From contig NC_056039.1 in NCBI RefSeq assembly GCF_004379255.2, positions 22,643,883 through 22,707,882 on the forward strand: a stretch of 64,000 nucleotides of DNA. The letters are read 5' to 3'. How positions within the stretch are numbered: the first letter of the stretch is position 1; the number at the start of each line of letters is the position of its first letter. Both the position numbers and the translations under genes were made by a program. The notes beneath the pieces are model-generated. The model had not been told where the DNA came from. It searched no databases and saw nothing but the letters and a program-made list of their open reading frames with translations. Source of the DNA: Salvia splendens. Taxonomy: Eukaryota; Streptophyta; Magnoliopsida; Lamiales; Lamiaceae. Positions 22,723 through 33,821 of the stretch are shown here, in pieces.

Positions 22723-23551
22723 TGATAGGGCTCGTTACAAGTATGGTTTTATAGGGGTTTATTACACTAACAGAGGTGATAATGTGCGACAAATTGTGTA
22801 TTTGAGTATGAAGGGGCTGGAAAAGGGCTGAAGCAGCGGAATGCATGGACGACTTGATCAACTTGGAAAAGAAGCAAGAAATAGCTGAAACCGAAGGCAA
22901 GCTAATCAGTTCCAGACAAGCAATGGAGCCTGCCCAACCAGCGAGTTGATCAAGTGGAGTTCACTACATGAGATGATGAGTCATATGAGAGAGAAAAGAA
23001 GTTGCCATCTCAGGGGCATTAATGTCAAGACAGGATACCGCGCGTGCTTTATTAGTTTCTTAGTGAAGAAGAAGGTCGTAGTTCGTTAGGATTGCAATAT
23101 CTGTCGCCTTTTGTTATTTGTAGCTTTTTGGTAGTGCGCAACTTTTCTTTCAATGGTCCCAAATACTTTATGTGCTATGTCATTTTTGCTTGAAGTTGAT
23201 CAGTTTGAGATATGTTGTTTTCATCTTATTAGTTGATCAAGATTATTTGCGACTTGAGTAGTCTAGTTCTTTGTTAACTCACTTTAGTGAAGCGTGGCAT
23301 CAGCCAATCCCAACATGTCTCATACACAACTCAACCCGCCTTTGTCCATGTGGGATTCGACCCTTACTTCCCTTTATTAGTCTATAGTATTGTGGTTAGG
23401 GTTATTGAAGGCCCTAAGTCTCTCTGTTTGCATACCAACGATCGGATACTCGCTAAATTGATCCGCTCATCATCTGACTCGATCTGTTATGCGACATTTG
23501 CATGTTTCTAACGTGTTTGCAAACTAGAGTGCTTAGAGAGACAGACTTTCA
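22723..23551 (+). repeat. 3' LTR of the outer Athila-like element
   Basis: It starts TGATAGGGCT after the same GTGTGAGCAGTT context as the younger 3' LTR and ends AGAGAGACAGACTTTCA, resembling AGCGAGAGCGGCACTTCA of the younger one. The shared segment around the motif CGACCCTTACTTCCCT (about 23360) supports the alignment. At 829 bases it is about half the length of the younger LTR, through loss or because it is a different subfamily. Confidence 0.75.
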
Positions 23552-23556
23552 ACTTC

Positions 23557-23590
23557 TTTGTTAAGCAAATGATCTTTTAACTCATGATAG
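23557..23590 (-). pseudogene. hAT transposase fragment (DUF659, continues 25086-25438)
   Basis: On the minus strand this reads HELKDHLLNKEV directly after PPSY of the next piece, as in DUF659 transposases, in the same frame once the solo LTR and one copy of GATAG are set aside. It stops where the outer Athila LTR was inserted. Confidence 0.8.
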
Positions 23591-25085
23591 TGAAGTCCTC
23601 GCTTCCTGTTGTCTACCCTTCTTCTGATTCTTTCTATTGTCGTTGTGGCTCGCTTAAGTTGGGTTGTCGAACTGATCCGGCTAGCCAATTGCGTGCCCTT
23701 CTACCTGTGAGGACAGGATATTGATCCGGTAAAGATCTGGTCTGATCAACTCGACCTACTCCTACTCAAGTGAGATAAAAAGAAGAGTGCAGAAGCGTGT
23801 TTTCAAAACCTTAACCCACAATAATATTAATTAGTATAGGGAAGTAAGGATCGATCCCACAGAGATGATGTGTTTGACATTTGCTTGCGAGAAACGAAAT
23901 GGGGATAGCTGCTGCCACGCTTTCTAGGGGTGGGTTAAGTTAAACTACTGGACTTGAGAAATTAAAACTAAACTGATCAACTCGGGAAAGCTTAACTAGT
24001 TTACTTGATCAACTTAACTGAACCTTCCATAAATGAACAAACAAAATAAATGGGGGACTGTCAGTCCCCTGCAAAGTCTACGATAAAGTACAAACTTTTT
24101 AATAACTTCATCTTCTTCACATAGTCAACATGAAAAACAGAGCAAAGAACAAATCCGAAAAGCTACGGTGGACGAAACATTAAAACAACTCATAGACTTG
24201 AATCCACTCCTTAGATCTAAACTGCAACTATGTAAAAAAGAAATTAACTCATACTCATGCAGAAATAAAATAGTAGTTACTAGATCTAGTGATCTCAAGG
24301 CAACTCAGACGTAAAACATCAGATTTGATCAAATCAACATGAAACAAAACATTCAAGCTAGGATATGCATCGGGAAATAGAAATCAGAAACAGGTCAGAA
24401 GTATCATGTATGAAACAGAACACATCAGCTAGAATGAAATTATAGCTTCAAATCAAAACAACAACAACCAATAACAACCAAAAGTGAGCTACAAAAGCAG
24501 GAAATTGTTTCATCACCCCTTCTCGGAGTGGAATAGCAAGAATAGAAAGATAACAGCGACAAAAACTACCATCAAGTGCCAACTAAACTAGACTAACTAA
24601 AACCAAATGTGTGTGTGCAGCGAAAACAAGAAACAGGAAGTAAAGAGCTCCAAGTTCAGCCCAGAAGAGAGCTGAATTCCAAAAGATATTCTAACTTCGA
24701 ATGAATGTGAGACCCCCCTTCACCACTTGCTGGGACCTCCTTTCACCACTTGTGTTGGGCTTTCATTATATAGAGAGGCGTATGGCTCTGATCCCTAGGG
24801 TACCATCCTCTCTGAAATGTCTTTACTGCCATTCACATTTTGTAGTGGGGTCTCTCGCTCTATCTTCATGTGGAACTCCTACTGGCTCCGATTAATTTCT
24901 AACTTGATCCACTCAATCCCGCAGTTTTTTTCCTTCTTTTTTTTGCTTCGTGCTTCCGCCCAACTGAATTATTCTTTCTTCTGAAAATGGCGGATTTCAC
25001 ACACACCTGACTAAAAAATAGACGTTAGTTCTTGGATTTGAGTGCAGTTTTGTCACGGAACACATGCATGAAACGAGCCTCATCA
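23591..25085 (-). mobile_element. Solo LTR of an Athila-like element, minus strand
   Basis: On the minus strand it begins TGATGAGGCTCGTTTCATGC and ends GCGAGGACTTCA, like the Athila LTRs here (TGATAAGGCTAATTTCATGC...GAGCGGCACTTCA). It includes the same GTGGCAGCAGC and TGGGATCGATCCTTACTTCC blocks (about 23830-23920). Perfect 5-base duplications GATAG flank it (23586-23590, 25086-25090). No internal region remains. A TATA-like box lies near 24765 on the minus strand. It splits the DUF659 part of the hAT transposase. Confidence 0.88.
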
Positions 25086-25090
25086 GATAG

Positions 25091-25438
25091 CTTGGAGGCT
25101 TCATGCCTGGACCAAATTGCCCAGTAGATTCGATAGCAATTTTGAAACAATCATATTGTGCAGCATTAAATGGTATACCAACGTCATAAAACCATTTAGC
25201 CTTGTTGCTGCAAACCTCATCACGCGAACTTTTTTTGAATGCATTATTTAATGTCGGTTGCTTTTCCTTGCTCAACTTTTGTGCTTGGACGGCCTTTGTT
25301 GGATTGTGGTTGAAATCCATATCAAGGGCGCCTTTTGTCTGAGGCCTTTTCTGTTTAGTCGAGCTACTGCCAATAATGTTGTCTTCTTTGTCTTCCCCAT
25401 AACCAAAATCTTCAAACTCTTGCCTACTTTGTGATGTT
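25091..25438 (-). pseudogene. hAT transposase fragment: linker and start of DUF659
   Basis: An open minus-strand frame runs through the whole piece. It has an acidic/serine linker (EFEDFGYGEDKED, GSSSTKQKRPQ) and then the DUF659 start with KWFYDVGIPFNAAQYDCFK and GMKPPSY. DUF659 is found in BED-finger hAT transposases. The piece joins in frame to 33822-34052 on its 5' side and to 23557-23590 on its 3' side. The lack of stops here suggests the element was not long dead when it was interrupted. Confidence 0.85.
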
Positions 25439-26191
25439 GCCGCCGTTAGGGGTGTGCATTCAGGTTTCGGTTACCTTTTTTGCCCAAACCGAACCGAACC
25501 CGAAAAACCAAATTTAGGCTAAAACTGAAACCGAACCAAAACCAAAAACAAAAAAATCAAAAACCGAACTTAAAAAAATGAATTAAATCGAAAAACCGAA
25601 ATTATATAAAAAACCTAAAAACCGAAAAATCTAAAACCGAAAATCTGGGAAAAAAAAGAACAGAAAGTTTCAACCATTACAAACCATAACATCGATAATA
25701 TCCATAATCCTTAATCAAGTAGCAAAATAGAAAGAGTAGAGAGGGAATCGGTCTAAATCTAATGATGGAAAATGAGGAACATAGAGATGATTCGGGCGAG
25801 AAATTAGATTTGGAGAGAGGAGCGCAACATTCAAAATATGATGATCTAGATTTGCATATAAGGTTTGAATTTCAAAAATTGAATTCAAGGCCGTATATAA
25901 AGGAAATCACAATCTTTGTTGAATTCTGGAGTTTAGATTTGTATTTTCAGAAATCTCACACGTTTCAAGCTCTGGTTTCCAGCTGGAAGGGCGACAGGCG
26001 ACGGCTTGGAGGGGAGTTGGGCCTGAGCTGGCCGATGGAGGGGCGACAGGAGACGGACGATGGCTTAGAGTTCGTGGTGGGATTTAGGGTTAGAGGGAGA
26101 GAGAGGACAGCGGCGGACTACAGAAACTGATTCACAATTCACAAATATGAACTTTCAATTAGGGCTTTAATTTTAATTATAATTAAATAAT

Positions 26192-26195
<4 letters not shown>

Positions 26196-26241
<46 letters not shown>
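26196..26241. repeat. (TA)n run, left edge of the first element cluster
   Basis: Uninterrupted TA dinucleotides; the matching run on the other side of the cluster is at 33642-33676. Confidence 0.9.
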
Positions 26242-26246
<5 letters not shown>

Positions 26247-26770
26247 GCATTAAGGTCATATTGTCCCTTTAGTGTTAAGTTTGAACTTAATAACAACCAT
26301 TCGATTAAAATGGTGGACGGTTAAGATGATTATGAGATGCTTGATTTCGTGTTACATTATTCAGTCTAATTGGTATACTATAAGGGTATATCTGTAAGCA
26401 TACAATGCATTACACACGTTTTAAAATGGCAGGTCTGATAATTAAGCGGGATTTTCATAAAAGCCGATTCATATTCCAATTACACTTTCTCTCTCTCACT
26501 CCAATCATCTCCTCTCCCTCAACCCACGTTCAAAATCCATCTCCCCCAATTCCAATAGCTTTGTAAACCCTACCCGCTGGAAAATCGAAGTATTAGAAGT
26601 CTGAGGTTCAATTTTCGGTGTAAAAACAACCGATGGTTGATGATTCTCAGTTTTGAACCTGCAATTGATGCCGATTAAGGCTGTGAAACCTAGAGTCGAC
26701 GTGATTTCAAGAGCCCACTTTTGAAGTTCTAGTTGTGCACGCTTCTTCTTCTGAAATTGGAGGTCGGTGG

Positions 26771-27414
26771 TGTTAAATCCTCTAAATTCTGTCCCACATC
26801 GACTTGGTGAAGATCCCATCTAATCTATATAAGTGTGGATAACCCTCCCCCTTATGAGGCCTTTTAAGGGGTGAGTGGCCCATTTCTAATATGGTATCAG
26901 AGCGGACCCAAGTCGATGATGGATTATATCTCTTTATCTCTTCTCTTGCCTACCCACGTGATGGAAGTCCGATGTGTCATTCCGGCCCACACGTGAGGGG
27001 GCGTGTTAAAATTCATAATTCTTGTCCCACATCGACTTGGTAACGATCCTAGCTCACCTATATAAGTGTGGATAACCCTCCCCCTTATGAGGCCTTTTAA
27101 GGGGTGAGTGGCCCATTTCTAATATGGTATCAGAGCGGGCCCAAGTCGATGATGGTTTTCTCTTTATCTCTTATCTACCTCACGAGTGGAAGACCGATGT
27201 CCTTTCCGGCCCACATCGATGATGGTTTCTCTTGCATTGCCTACCCACGTGATGGAAGACCGATGTCCTTTCCGGCCCACACGTGAGGGGGCGTGTTAAA
27301 TCCTCTAAATTCTGTCCCACATCGACTTGGTGAAGATCTCATCTAATCTATATAAGTGTGGATAACCCTCCCCCTTATGAGGCCTTTTAAGGGGTGAGTG
27401 GCCCATTTCTAATA
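26771..27414 (+). mobile_element. Tandem TRIM retrotransposon: three LTRs, two internal domains
   Basis: Three 121-base repeats starting TGTTAAA and ending CTAATA lie at 26771-26891, 27004-27124 and 27294-27414. The first two are followed at once by TGGTATCAGAGC, the initiator-Met tRNA primer site. The second and third are each preceded by GTGAGGGGGCG, a polypurine tract. The duplication GGTGG flanks the whole (26766-26770, 27415-27419). There is no coding capacity. This is a terminal-repeat retrotransposon in miniature in a tandem form. Confidence 0.92.
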
Positions 27415-27769
27415 GGTGGGTTGAAATCTAGTGAACCCAAACTCGGTTTATTGTGCATGTACTCAACCATTCCGCTGTCGCCTGCTGCAGAATACAACCA
27501 ATGGTATTTTACGAACCAAAGGTTTTTTACAAAGTTGGTGGCGAAGACATAATTAGGTATTTTACGAACCAAATTGTTTGGGTTTTTCAATTCGGTTTTT
27601 CTTCATTACTGATTGATTGGTTTGTTAATTATTGTGTCAAACTTTATGGTTTCTGTTCATTAGGAATTTATTTGGGTTTATGTTCATCAATGATTCAAAA
27701 TCCTTGATAGTGGATGTTTGATCATTTGCAGTGCATTATTTGTGTATTTCTGTGAAATTGTGAATCAAT

Positions 27770-28115
27770 TGAATACATCATTTGTTTGTTCATGTTACAT
27801 CATGTAATCAGATGTGTACATTAATTGTTCAATTTTGATGCATCATATTATGTTACATCATTTATCCAGTTATGTACATTAAATGGTTTTATTTTGATAT
27901 ATCATATGTTGTTACATCATTTAAGTAGATATGTACATTATTTGTTTCTGCTTCGATATATCATTTAGGCAGATATGTACATTAATTGTTCTGTTTTGAT
28001 ACATATATTTGTTAGTACATCATTTAGCCACTACGTACATTCATTGGTTCTGTTTTGATACATTATATGTTGTTACATCATTTAAGTAGATATATACATT
28101 AATGTTTATGCCTTG
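27770..28115. repeat. Degenerate tandem repeat built on GTTACATCATTTAAGTAGAT...GTACATTA
   Basis: About five or six units of roughly 60 bases, each with a TACATCATTTA segment and a TGTACATTA segment separated by TGTTCTGTTTTGATA-like spacers. It lies inside the long (TA)n-targeted element. Confidence 0.7.
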
Positions 28116-28509
28116 TGTGAATTTTATGGTTCAATAAAAGCCAGAATTTAAATCAGTTCCTCAAGGGTTTTGCAATCCATATGGCACCAACCCAGTAACT
28201 CAACGTTCAACAAGGGCATCTGGTTAGAGCCATTCCCCTAGGGTTCATTTATCCATTAGGCTAGGGTATAGTATTCACAACTTCACGTAGGGGACCTCGA
28301 TTGACCAAACTTAGTTCCAATCCCCTAGAGTTTAGCTATCTATAAGGTTAGGTCATAGTACAAACCTATACATATAAGTCCGATTTTGACTTTATGTTTG
28401 TTATATTCATTATAATTGTAATGTACGACTATAGTTATTTAATGTATATTTCTTACTGAGTAATGTACGAATATAGTATTTTAATTTATGTTTTTCTGAT
28501 TCTGTTTGT

Positions 28510-28602
28510 GATCAAATGGGCCACCATGATTCGAGAAACTCTACAATACTGAAAGATATAGAGAATGACAAGGAGAAGCATACGGGGAAGAGAAAATATT
28601 GA
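28510..28602 (+). pseudogene. Possible C-terminal exon of a FAR1/MULE-type protein
   Basis: The frame ending in a TGA near 28602 reads GHHDSRNSTILKDIEND, similar to the zinc-knuckle tail (GHHDSRNCP) of FAR1-related and Mutator-like transposase proteins. The nearby frame at about 28138-28230 reads PQGFCNPYGTNPVTQRS, possibly the exon before it. No other part of such a protein is visible. The match is short and I hold it loosely. Confidence 0.35.
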
Positions 28603-28759
28603 CATTTTTTAGTTTGTTTTCCAGATATGTTGTTTTTTATACTTGCTTTAAGACGTACATTATTTATTGTGTTTTCCAGATATATTGTTTTTTATACTTG
28701 TTTTTTGGAGTTGTCCTACTTTATAATTTTATCTCTACTATTATTATGTTAGAAGTTTA

Positions 28760-29640
28760 CTATAAACGTTTGACCCATGGATTGGTAAACCCAAAGGGCA
28801 TGAATTCAAGTTCCCTTTAATATTATTTTCTGCAATCTGTACAATATTCATTATTCACTATTACGAATGTACATTATTAGATACTATTGGTACATTATTT
28901 ACTGTACCAAATCTAAAACACACATTAAAAAATAAAATTTAATTCATGTGGTGGTACTATACCCTAGCCCCATGGATTGATAAATTCTAGGGGAATTAAT
29001 CAAAATTCATGCCCTTGATGATGATTTCGTTTGTGAGTGGGTACTACAACCTAGCCCCATGGATTGCTAAACCCAAAGGGCATGAATTCAAGTTCCTTTC
29101 AACATTATTGTCTTCAATCTGTACTAATATTCACGTATACGAATGTACATTATTCGATACCATTGGTACATTATTTACTGTACCAAATCTAAAACACACA
29201 TTAAAAAATTAAATTTAATTCATGTGGTGGTACTATACCCTAGCCTTATAGGTTGCTAACCCCTAAGGGTAATGATTCAAACTCCCTGCCCTTAGTGATG
29301 GTTTCGTTTGTGAGTGGGTACTACAACCTAGCCCTTTGGATTGTTAAACCCAAAATGCATGAATTCAAGTTCCTTTCAAAATTATTCTTTTCAATCTGTA
29401 CATTATTCACTGCTACAAATGTACATTATTAGATACTATTTGAACATTTTTTTACTGTACCAAATACAAAAGACAAATTAAAAATTAAAATTTAAAATTA
29501 ATTCATGTGGTGGTACTATACCCTAGCCCCATGGGTTGCTAAACCCAAGGGGAATGATTCAAACTCCCAGCCCTTGGTGATGGTTTCATTTCTGAGTGGG
29601 TACTACAACCTAGCCCCATGGATTGCTAAAGGGTATGAAA
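28760..29640. repeat. Tandem repeat of about 280 bases
   Basis: Units starting CATGTGGTGGTACTATACCC occur at 28945, 29221 and 29504 (spacings 276 and 283), with a partial unit before and after. Each contains CCATGGATTGCTAAACCCAA and ATGTACATTATTAGATAC segments. Confidence 0.85.
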
Positions 29641-30187
29641 TCAACTCTTGCCAAGCATTAAATACTTACACAAGTACATCATTAAGTATTACGCATGTAC
29701 ATTAAAGGCCACTTGACGTACAATATTTAGTTATACTTAGCCTAAACATTATTCCCTTAAACACGCACATTATTTAAATTCGGACTGTACATTATTAGAC
29801 ATTAGGCGTACATCATTTCTTGTAAGAGACATATGCATTACTCAGAAACTGACGAGAATATTGAACTCCTATTTCTCCAATAATTTTTAGCGAAAAAATA
29901 GTTAGAATTGGAGTAAAATCGGTTAATCATAGAAAGAAATAAGCATATGGTGATTTAATAAAGGAAAAGAAATAAAAGATAAGTAAATATGCTACAGAAG
30001 GCGTGAATCATGGAAATGCAATAACTGCCGATTTTTTACTACTCCCCTAAATGCCCTTTTCGAATTTTTTTATTAATTTATTAAATTCATGTGGCATAAA
30101 AATCAGCCATTAGATCTTCAAATTGTGGGGCTAAGATTTAGGGAGAAGGTTGAACAATAATTAGAAAAAGGATATGAATACCCGTAT

Positions 30188-30509
30188 TAGGGTCCTCACA
30201 GCTCTTTAGTGTTAATCTTCAAACATATCACAACCCTTGGATCCTTGAATTGGATGGTTGTGATCAAAATACTCGAGCTACGTTAATTGACGAAAAATCT
30301 ACATTATTAGTCGGTGTACATTATTAGAATGAAAATCTACATTATTAGACTATACTGCTACATTATTAGTCGGTGTACATTATTAGAATAAAAATCTACA
30401 TTATTAAATTACATGTGGCATTAATCTAACCGTTAGATGACAAAATCGTGGGGCTGAAATTCAATTGAATGTTTGGACAATATTTACATGTTGAACTTGA
30501 ATACATCCA
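30188..30509 (-). mobile_element. Short (TA)n-targeted element, copy 1 (inverted relative to copies 2 and 3)
   Basis: It contains the family hallmarks ATTATTAGTCGGTGTACATTATT and AACCGTTAGATGACAAAATCGTGGGGCT, with ends AGGGTCC... and ...GAATACATCCAT next to TA runs. It has the same ends and orientation as the long element 26242-30184. Confidence 0.75.
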
Positions 30510-30520
30510 TATATATATAT

Positions 30521-30840
30521 AGGGATGTATTCATTTCCTTTTTGCATATTTTCTCCTTTTTCCTTCTTGATCTCAGCCCCACGATTTTGTCATCCGACGG
30601 TTAGATTAGTGCCACGTGTCATTTAATAATGCAGATTTTCAGTTGAATAATGCACACCGACTAATAATGCATCATTATAGTGTAATAATGCAGATTTTCA
30701 GTTGAATAATGCACACCGACTAATAATGCACCATTATAGTGTAATAATGCAGATCATCTGGACCTTTGATGAATGAGATCTAACGGCTCATATTAAGTAG
30801 AATAAAGGATCTAAAGGATGAATAGGAGAATAACGCTCCC
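30521..30840 (+). mobile_element. Short (TA)n-targeted element, copy 2
   Basis: It begins AGGGATGTATTCATTTCC after a TA run and ends ATAACGCTCCC before a TA run. The segment with AATAATGCACACCGACTAAT is duplicated inside. Confidence 0.8.
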
Positions 30841-31639
30841 ATATATATATATATATATAGGATAGTGATCAAGATATAACTAATCTTAAGTGTATAACTA
30901 GAGAACAAATCTCAGCCACACATCTTAATGCAACAAATATTATTTATTTTAATAATAGAAAATATGCTGAGGGTATTTTTGGAAATTACCTTATGAAATT
31001 TAAATCAAATTACGCAGCAAGTTCATCAACGAGCCGGAGAGAAAGTGATCTGAAATCTCATCTATGAAGCTCCTTCTCTCTGTAGATATGGTGATTCACG
31101 GCGGCGAAGTCTATCTGGTGTTTTACGGCAAAGATCTTGACGGTGGAAGAAGATGCCGATTCACAGTGGAGATCGGAGATCGGTACTTTGAAGGATTAAT
31201 AGGATAAGAAATTTTCTTTTGAAGCTGAATTAGATACGTTGGCTTCAAATTCCAATGCAGCCATTTCATGTCAATTATTCAACTCCCTCCTATTCACGAT
31301 TTTTGTAATTAATTGGGAATTTGCTTAATTATTTCTTAAACTTGATAATCTCACCAGAGAGTTTAAATAGGAGTACAAAAATTCGGTTGAGGCCGTGGGA
31401 ATAGATTAACTGAGATTGCTTTTGATGTGGTTAAATCGAATAACTTTGTGGGAATTGTACGTATATATTGATAGTGAATTAGATAAATTATTACTACTAC
31501 TACTAATTTTACAATGCACAGTTACTCGTATTTTATCTTTGCTAAGATCCACTTCACATTTTAACTACTCCGCATTTCCTTATTTTAGAAATAAAATGTG
31601 TGCTTGTTAATCACATGCCAACATAGTTCCACTTCACTT

Positions 31640-32520
31640 TTTAATTTCACTCTTGTTTACAAAACACATCACTCTTATTGTGATTTTACTTCACTCTTGT
31701 TTACAAAACACGTCACTCTTAGCATGATTTTACTCCACTCTTGTTTACAAAACACGTCACTCTTATTGTTATTTTACTTCACTCTTGTTTACAAAACATG
31801 TCACTCTTAGCATGGTTTTACTTCACTCTTGTTTACAAAACACATCACTCTTATTGTGATTTTACTTCACTCTTGTTTACAAAAAAGTCATTCTTATCAT
31901 AATTTTACTTCACTCTTGTTTACAAAACACGTCACTCTTATTGTGATTTTACTTCACTATTGTTTACAAAACACATCACTCTTATTGTGATTTTACTTCA
32001 CTTTTGTTTACAAAAAAGTCATTCTTATCATAATTTTACTTCACTCTTGTTTACAAAACACGTCACTCTTATTGTGATTTTACTTCACTCTTGTTTACAA
32101 AACACATCACTCTTATTGTGATTTTACTTCACTCTTGTTTACAAAACACGTCACTCTTATTGTGATTTTACTTCACTCTTGTTTACAAAACACATCACTC
32201 TTATTGTGATTTTACTTCACTCTTGTTTACAAAAAAGTCATTCTTATCATAATTTTTACTTCACTCTTGTTTACAAAACACGTCACTCTTATTGTGATTT
32301 TACTTCACTCTTGTTTACAAAACACACCACTCTTATTGTGATTTTACTTCACTCTTGTTTACAAAAAAGTCATTCTTATCATAATTTTACTTCACTCTTG
32401 TTTACAAAACACGTCACTCTTATTGTGATTTTACTTCACTCTTGTTTACTATAAAACACATTACTCTTAGCATGATTTTATTTCACTCTTGTTTACAAAA
32501 CACATCGCTCTTGTTTAAAA
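31640..32520. repeat. 44-base minisatellite inside family A copy 1
   Basis: Units of 44 bases such as TTTTACTTCACTCTTGTTTA plus CAAAACACATCACTCTTATT plus GTGA, about 20 in a row, with small variants (an AAAAAAGTCATTC form). The same unit fills part of 45171-47479. Confidence 0.95.
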
Positions 32521-32929
32521 TGATCTCATGCGACCTATCAGAATTAACCGCATAATCCACTACTAAGCTGCCTAACCGTTGTTATACTATAAAATCCAAT
32601 AACTCGCACAACACCAAACTCTTAATCCAATCAAAATTTCCTCTACACTATCGGAAAAAATTAACACCGAATCCCCAAAATCCAGCAACAAAAACTTTTT
32701 AAACAAATAATCATACAATTCATATACAATCATGCTATATTAATTGAAATTGAGCACTTACCGTCAGCGAATTTGAATTATATATATCTTCACGGGAATT
32801 TGAATGATTGTAAACAAATGTATATGAGTGTAAACAAAGTTAATTAATTTTGAACGAAGTTTGGGATGAAGACCAGATTCGATCAACCAAACTAGCCATT
32901 TTGTTCTGAAACCAGTAGTATGATGCAAC

Positions 32930-33145
32930 TGAACACCATATATAAACCCTTCTCCACCGCCACATCCGCCGCCGATAGATCTCCAAAATTCCACCAGCTT
33001 CGCGGCGCTGCTGCTCCGCCGGAGAAACTGCAGCTCATGCAGACCGCTCAAATTGAACGAGGACGACACCATCGATGACGCGCTGATCCCGTAACTCTCC
33101 TCAAGCACCGTCTCCAGTGGCCGGAGATCTCCTCCGACCTTCACC
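32930..33145 (-). pseudogene. Coding-like GC-rich fragment in family A copy 1, origin unknown
   Basis: The minus-strand open frame (32764-33144) includes GGDLRPLETVLEESYGISAS and LSGLHELQFLRRSSSAAKL. It has codon-like composition and much higher GC than its surroundings, as the captured fragments in the sister copy do. I do not recognise the source gene; a leucine-rich-repeat origin is possible but unproven. Confidence 0.45.
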
Positions 33146-33344
33146 TAGAGCTGAAACATGCCTATTGTTATTATGGCTATGCAATTACCATTATACCCCG
33201 CCTTGTTATTATGGAGTAAATTTGTGATTGATGGAACTAATTTCTCCTTAAATTCAAAATTTAATACTAGCCCTTGATTTTTTTGATCTTGTGGCTATGA
33301 TTTGTTCTCTAGTTATTTGGTTAAGGGGTATTTGCCATAGATCA

Positions 33345-33350
<6 letters not shown>

Positions 33351-33380
<30 letters not shown>
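33351..33380. repeat. (TA)n run between two elements
   Basis: Pure TA repeat separating family A copy 1 from the next short element. Confidence 0.9.
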
Positions 33381-33383
<3 letters not shown>

Positions 33384-33641
33384 AAGTATTCATTTCATTT
33401 TTGTACTTTTTGTTCTATTGTTCTTTTAATCTTAGCCCCACGATTTTGTCATCTGACGGTTAGATTGATGCCACGTGTAATTCAATAATGCAGATTTTCA
33501 GTTGAATAATGCACACCGACTAATAATGCAATTTTTTTGTCAAATAATGTAGATCATCACAACCATCCAATTCAAGGATCCAATGGATGTGATTAAAAAG
33601 AACATTGGACTGAAAAGCTGCGAAGGACCTTAACACACCCC
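33381..33641 (+). mobile_element. Short (TA)n-targeted element, copy 3
   Basis: It begins GGGAAGTATTCATTTC and ends TTAACACACCCC between TA runs. It shares ACGATTTTGTCATC(T/C)GACGG and AATAATGCACACCGACTAAT with copy 2, in the same orientation. Confidence 0.8.
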
Positions 33642-33677
<36 letters not shown>

Positions 33678-33821
33678 ATTAAATATAATCCGGTTTTTCG
33701 GTTTTTTTTTTCGACCTAACCGAACCGAAAAACAGAACAAACCGAACCGAATTTTAAATTTTCAGTTTGCATTGGTTCGGATCTTCGGTTTTCGGGTTTT
33801 TTGCTCACCCCTAGCCGCCGT

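Larger units (their letters stand above)
1..23551 (+). mobile_element. Old Athila-like Ty3/gypsy element (outer copy), 5' part outside the window
   Basis: The remains of one plus-strand element are read in order: RT (1-402, 1865-2660), integrase zinc-binding part (2859-3209), integrase core and C-terminus (17116-18050), an ATHILA-type third ORF (about 18460-20900), a long 3' untranslated stretch and a 3' LTR (22723-23551). It is interrupted by a solo LTR (403-1864) and by a complete younger element (3210-17110). The coding text is the same family as the younger copy but has many stops and frameshifts, so it is older. After the last LTR base the five bases ACTTC (23552-23556) are the expected target duplication; its partner lies outside the window. 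Beyond it the hAT transposase text begins, so this element landed inside the hAT element. Confidence 0.85.
26242..30184. mobile_element. Long (TA)n-targeted element related to the short copies at 30188, 30521 and 33381
   Basis: Its left end (GTCCCTTTAGTGTTAAG...ACAACCATTCGAT) and right end (TGTGGCATAAAAATCAGCCATTAGAT...GGGGCTAAGATTTAG...GAATACCCGTA) both match the two ends of the 0.3-kb element that follows it in the same orientation. So it is the long form of that family. Inside are a TRIM, two tandem repeat arrays and weak traces of a coding end (28510-28602). The inner part is A/T-rich and otherwise unreadable. I see no long inverted repeats, so the superfamily is open. Confidence 0.6.
30860..33350 (+). 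mobile_element. (TA)n-targeted inverted-repeat element, family A copy 1 (2.5 kb)
   Basis: The left end GGATAGTGATCAAGATATAAC...AACTAGAGAACAAATCTCAGCCACA is repeated inverted at the right end (33270-33350), an imperfect inverted repeat of about 60 bases, with TA runs on both sides. Inside are two GC-rich, coding-like segments (31060-31210; 32930-33145) and a 44-base minisatellite. A second copy with other cargo lies at 45171-47479. No transposase is visible, so it is non-autonomous. Confidence 0.85.
25447..33813. mobile_element. Non-autonomous hAT-like element (TAGGGGTG...CACCCCTA) swollen by nested insertions
   Basis: The ends are inverted: TAGGGGTGTGC at 25447 and GCTCACCCCTA at 33803-33813. 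The 8-base duplication GCCGCCGT flanks both sides (25439-25446, 33814-33821), and the hAT transposase frame continues across it, so the boundaries are secure. Both arms carry many AACCGAA-type subterminal motifs (25480-25640, 33690-33800). Its own DNA is about 25447-26195 plus 33677-33813, near 0.9 kb. The other 7.5 kb is a (TA)n run with a string of elements inserted. The left arm has a 122-residue open frame (25762-26130) that I do not recognise. Confidence 0.85.

Noticed and set aside
25762..26130. 122-residue open frame in the non-autonomous hAT-like element
   Set aside because: No recognisable domain, mixed composition, no promoter or splice context; chance openness cannot be excluded.
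31598..32454. Open frames with repeated HSCLQ / LLFTKH text
   Set aside because: They are translations of the 44-base minisatellite, whose length is not a multiple of three.
31640..32520. Regular repeat array that could suggest a CRISPR
   Set aside because: The 44-base units are contiguous with no unique spacers, the genome is eukaryotic, and the array lies inside a transposon.
33642..33676. TA run as a promoter TATA region
   Set aside because: It is a long microsatellite at an element boundary, repeated at every element edge in the cluster.
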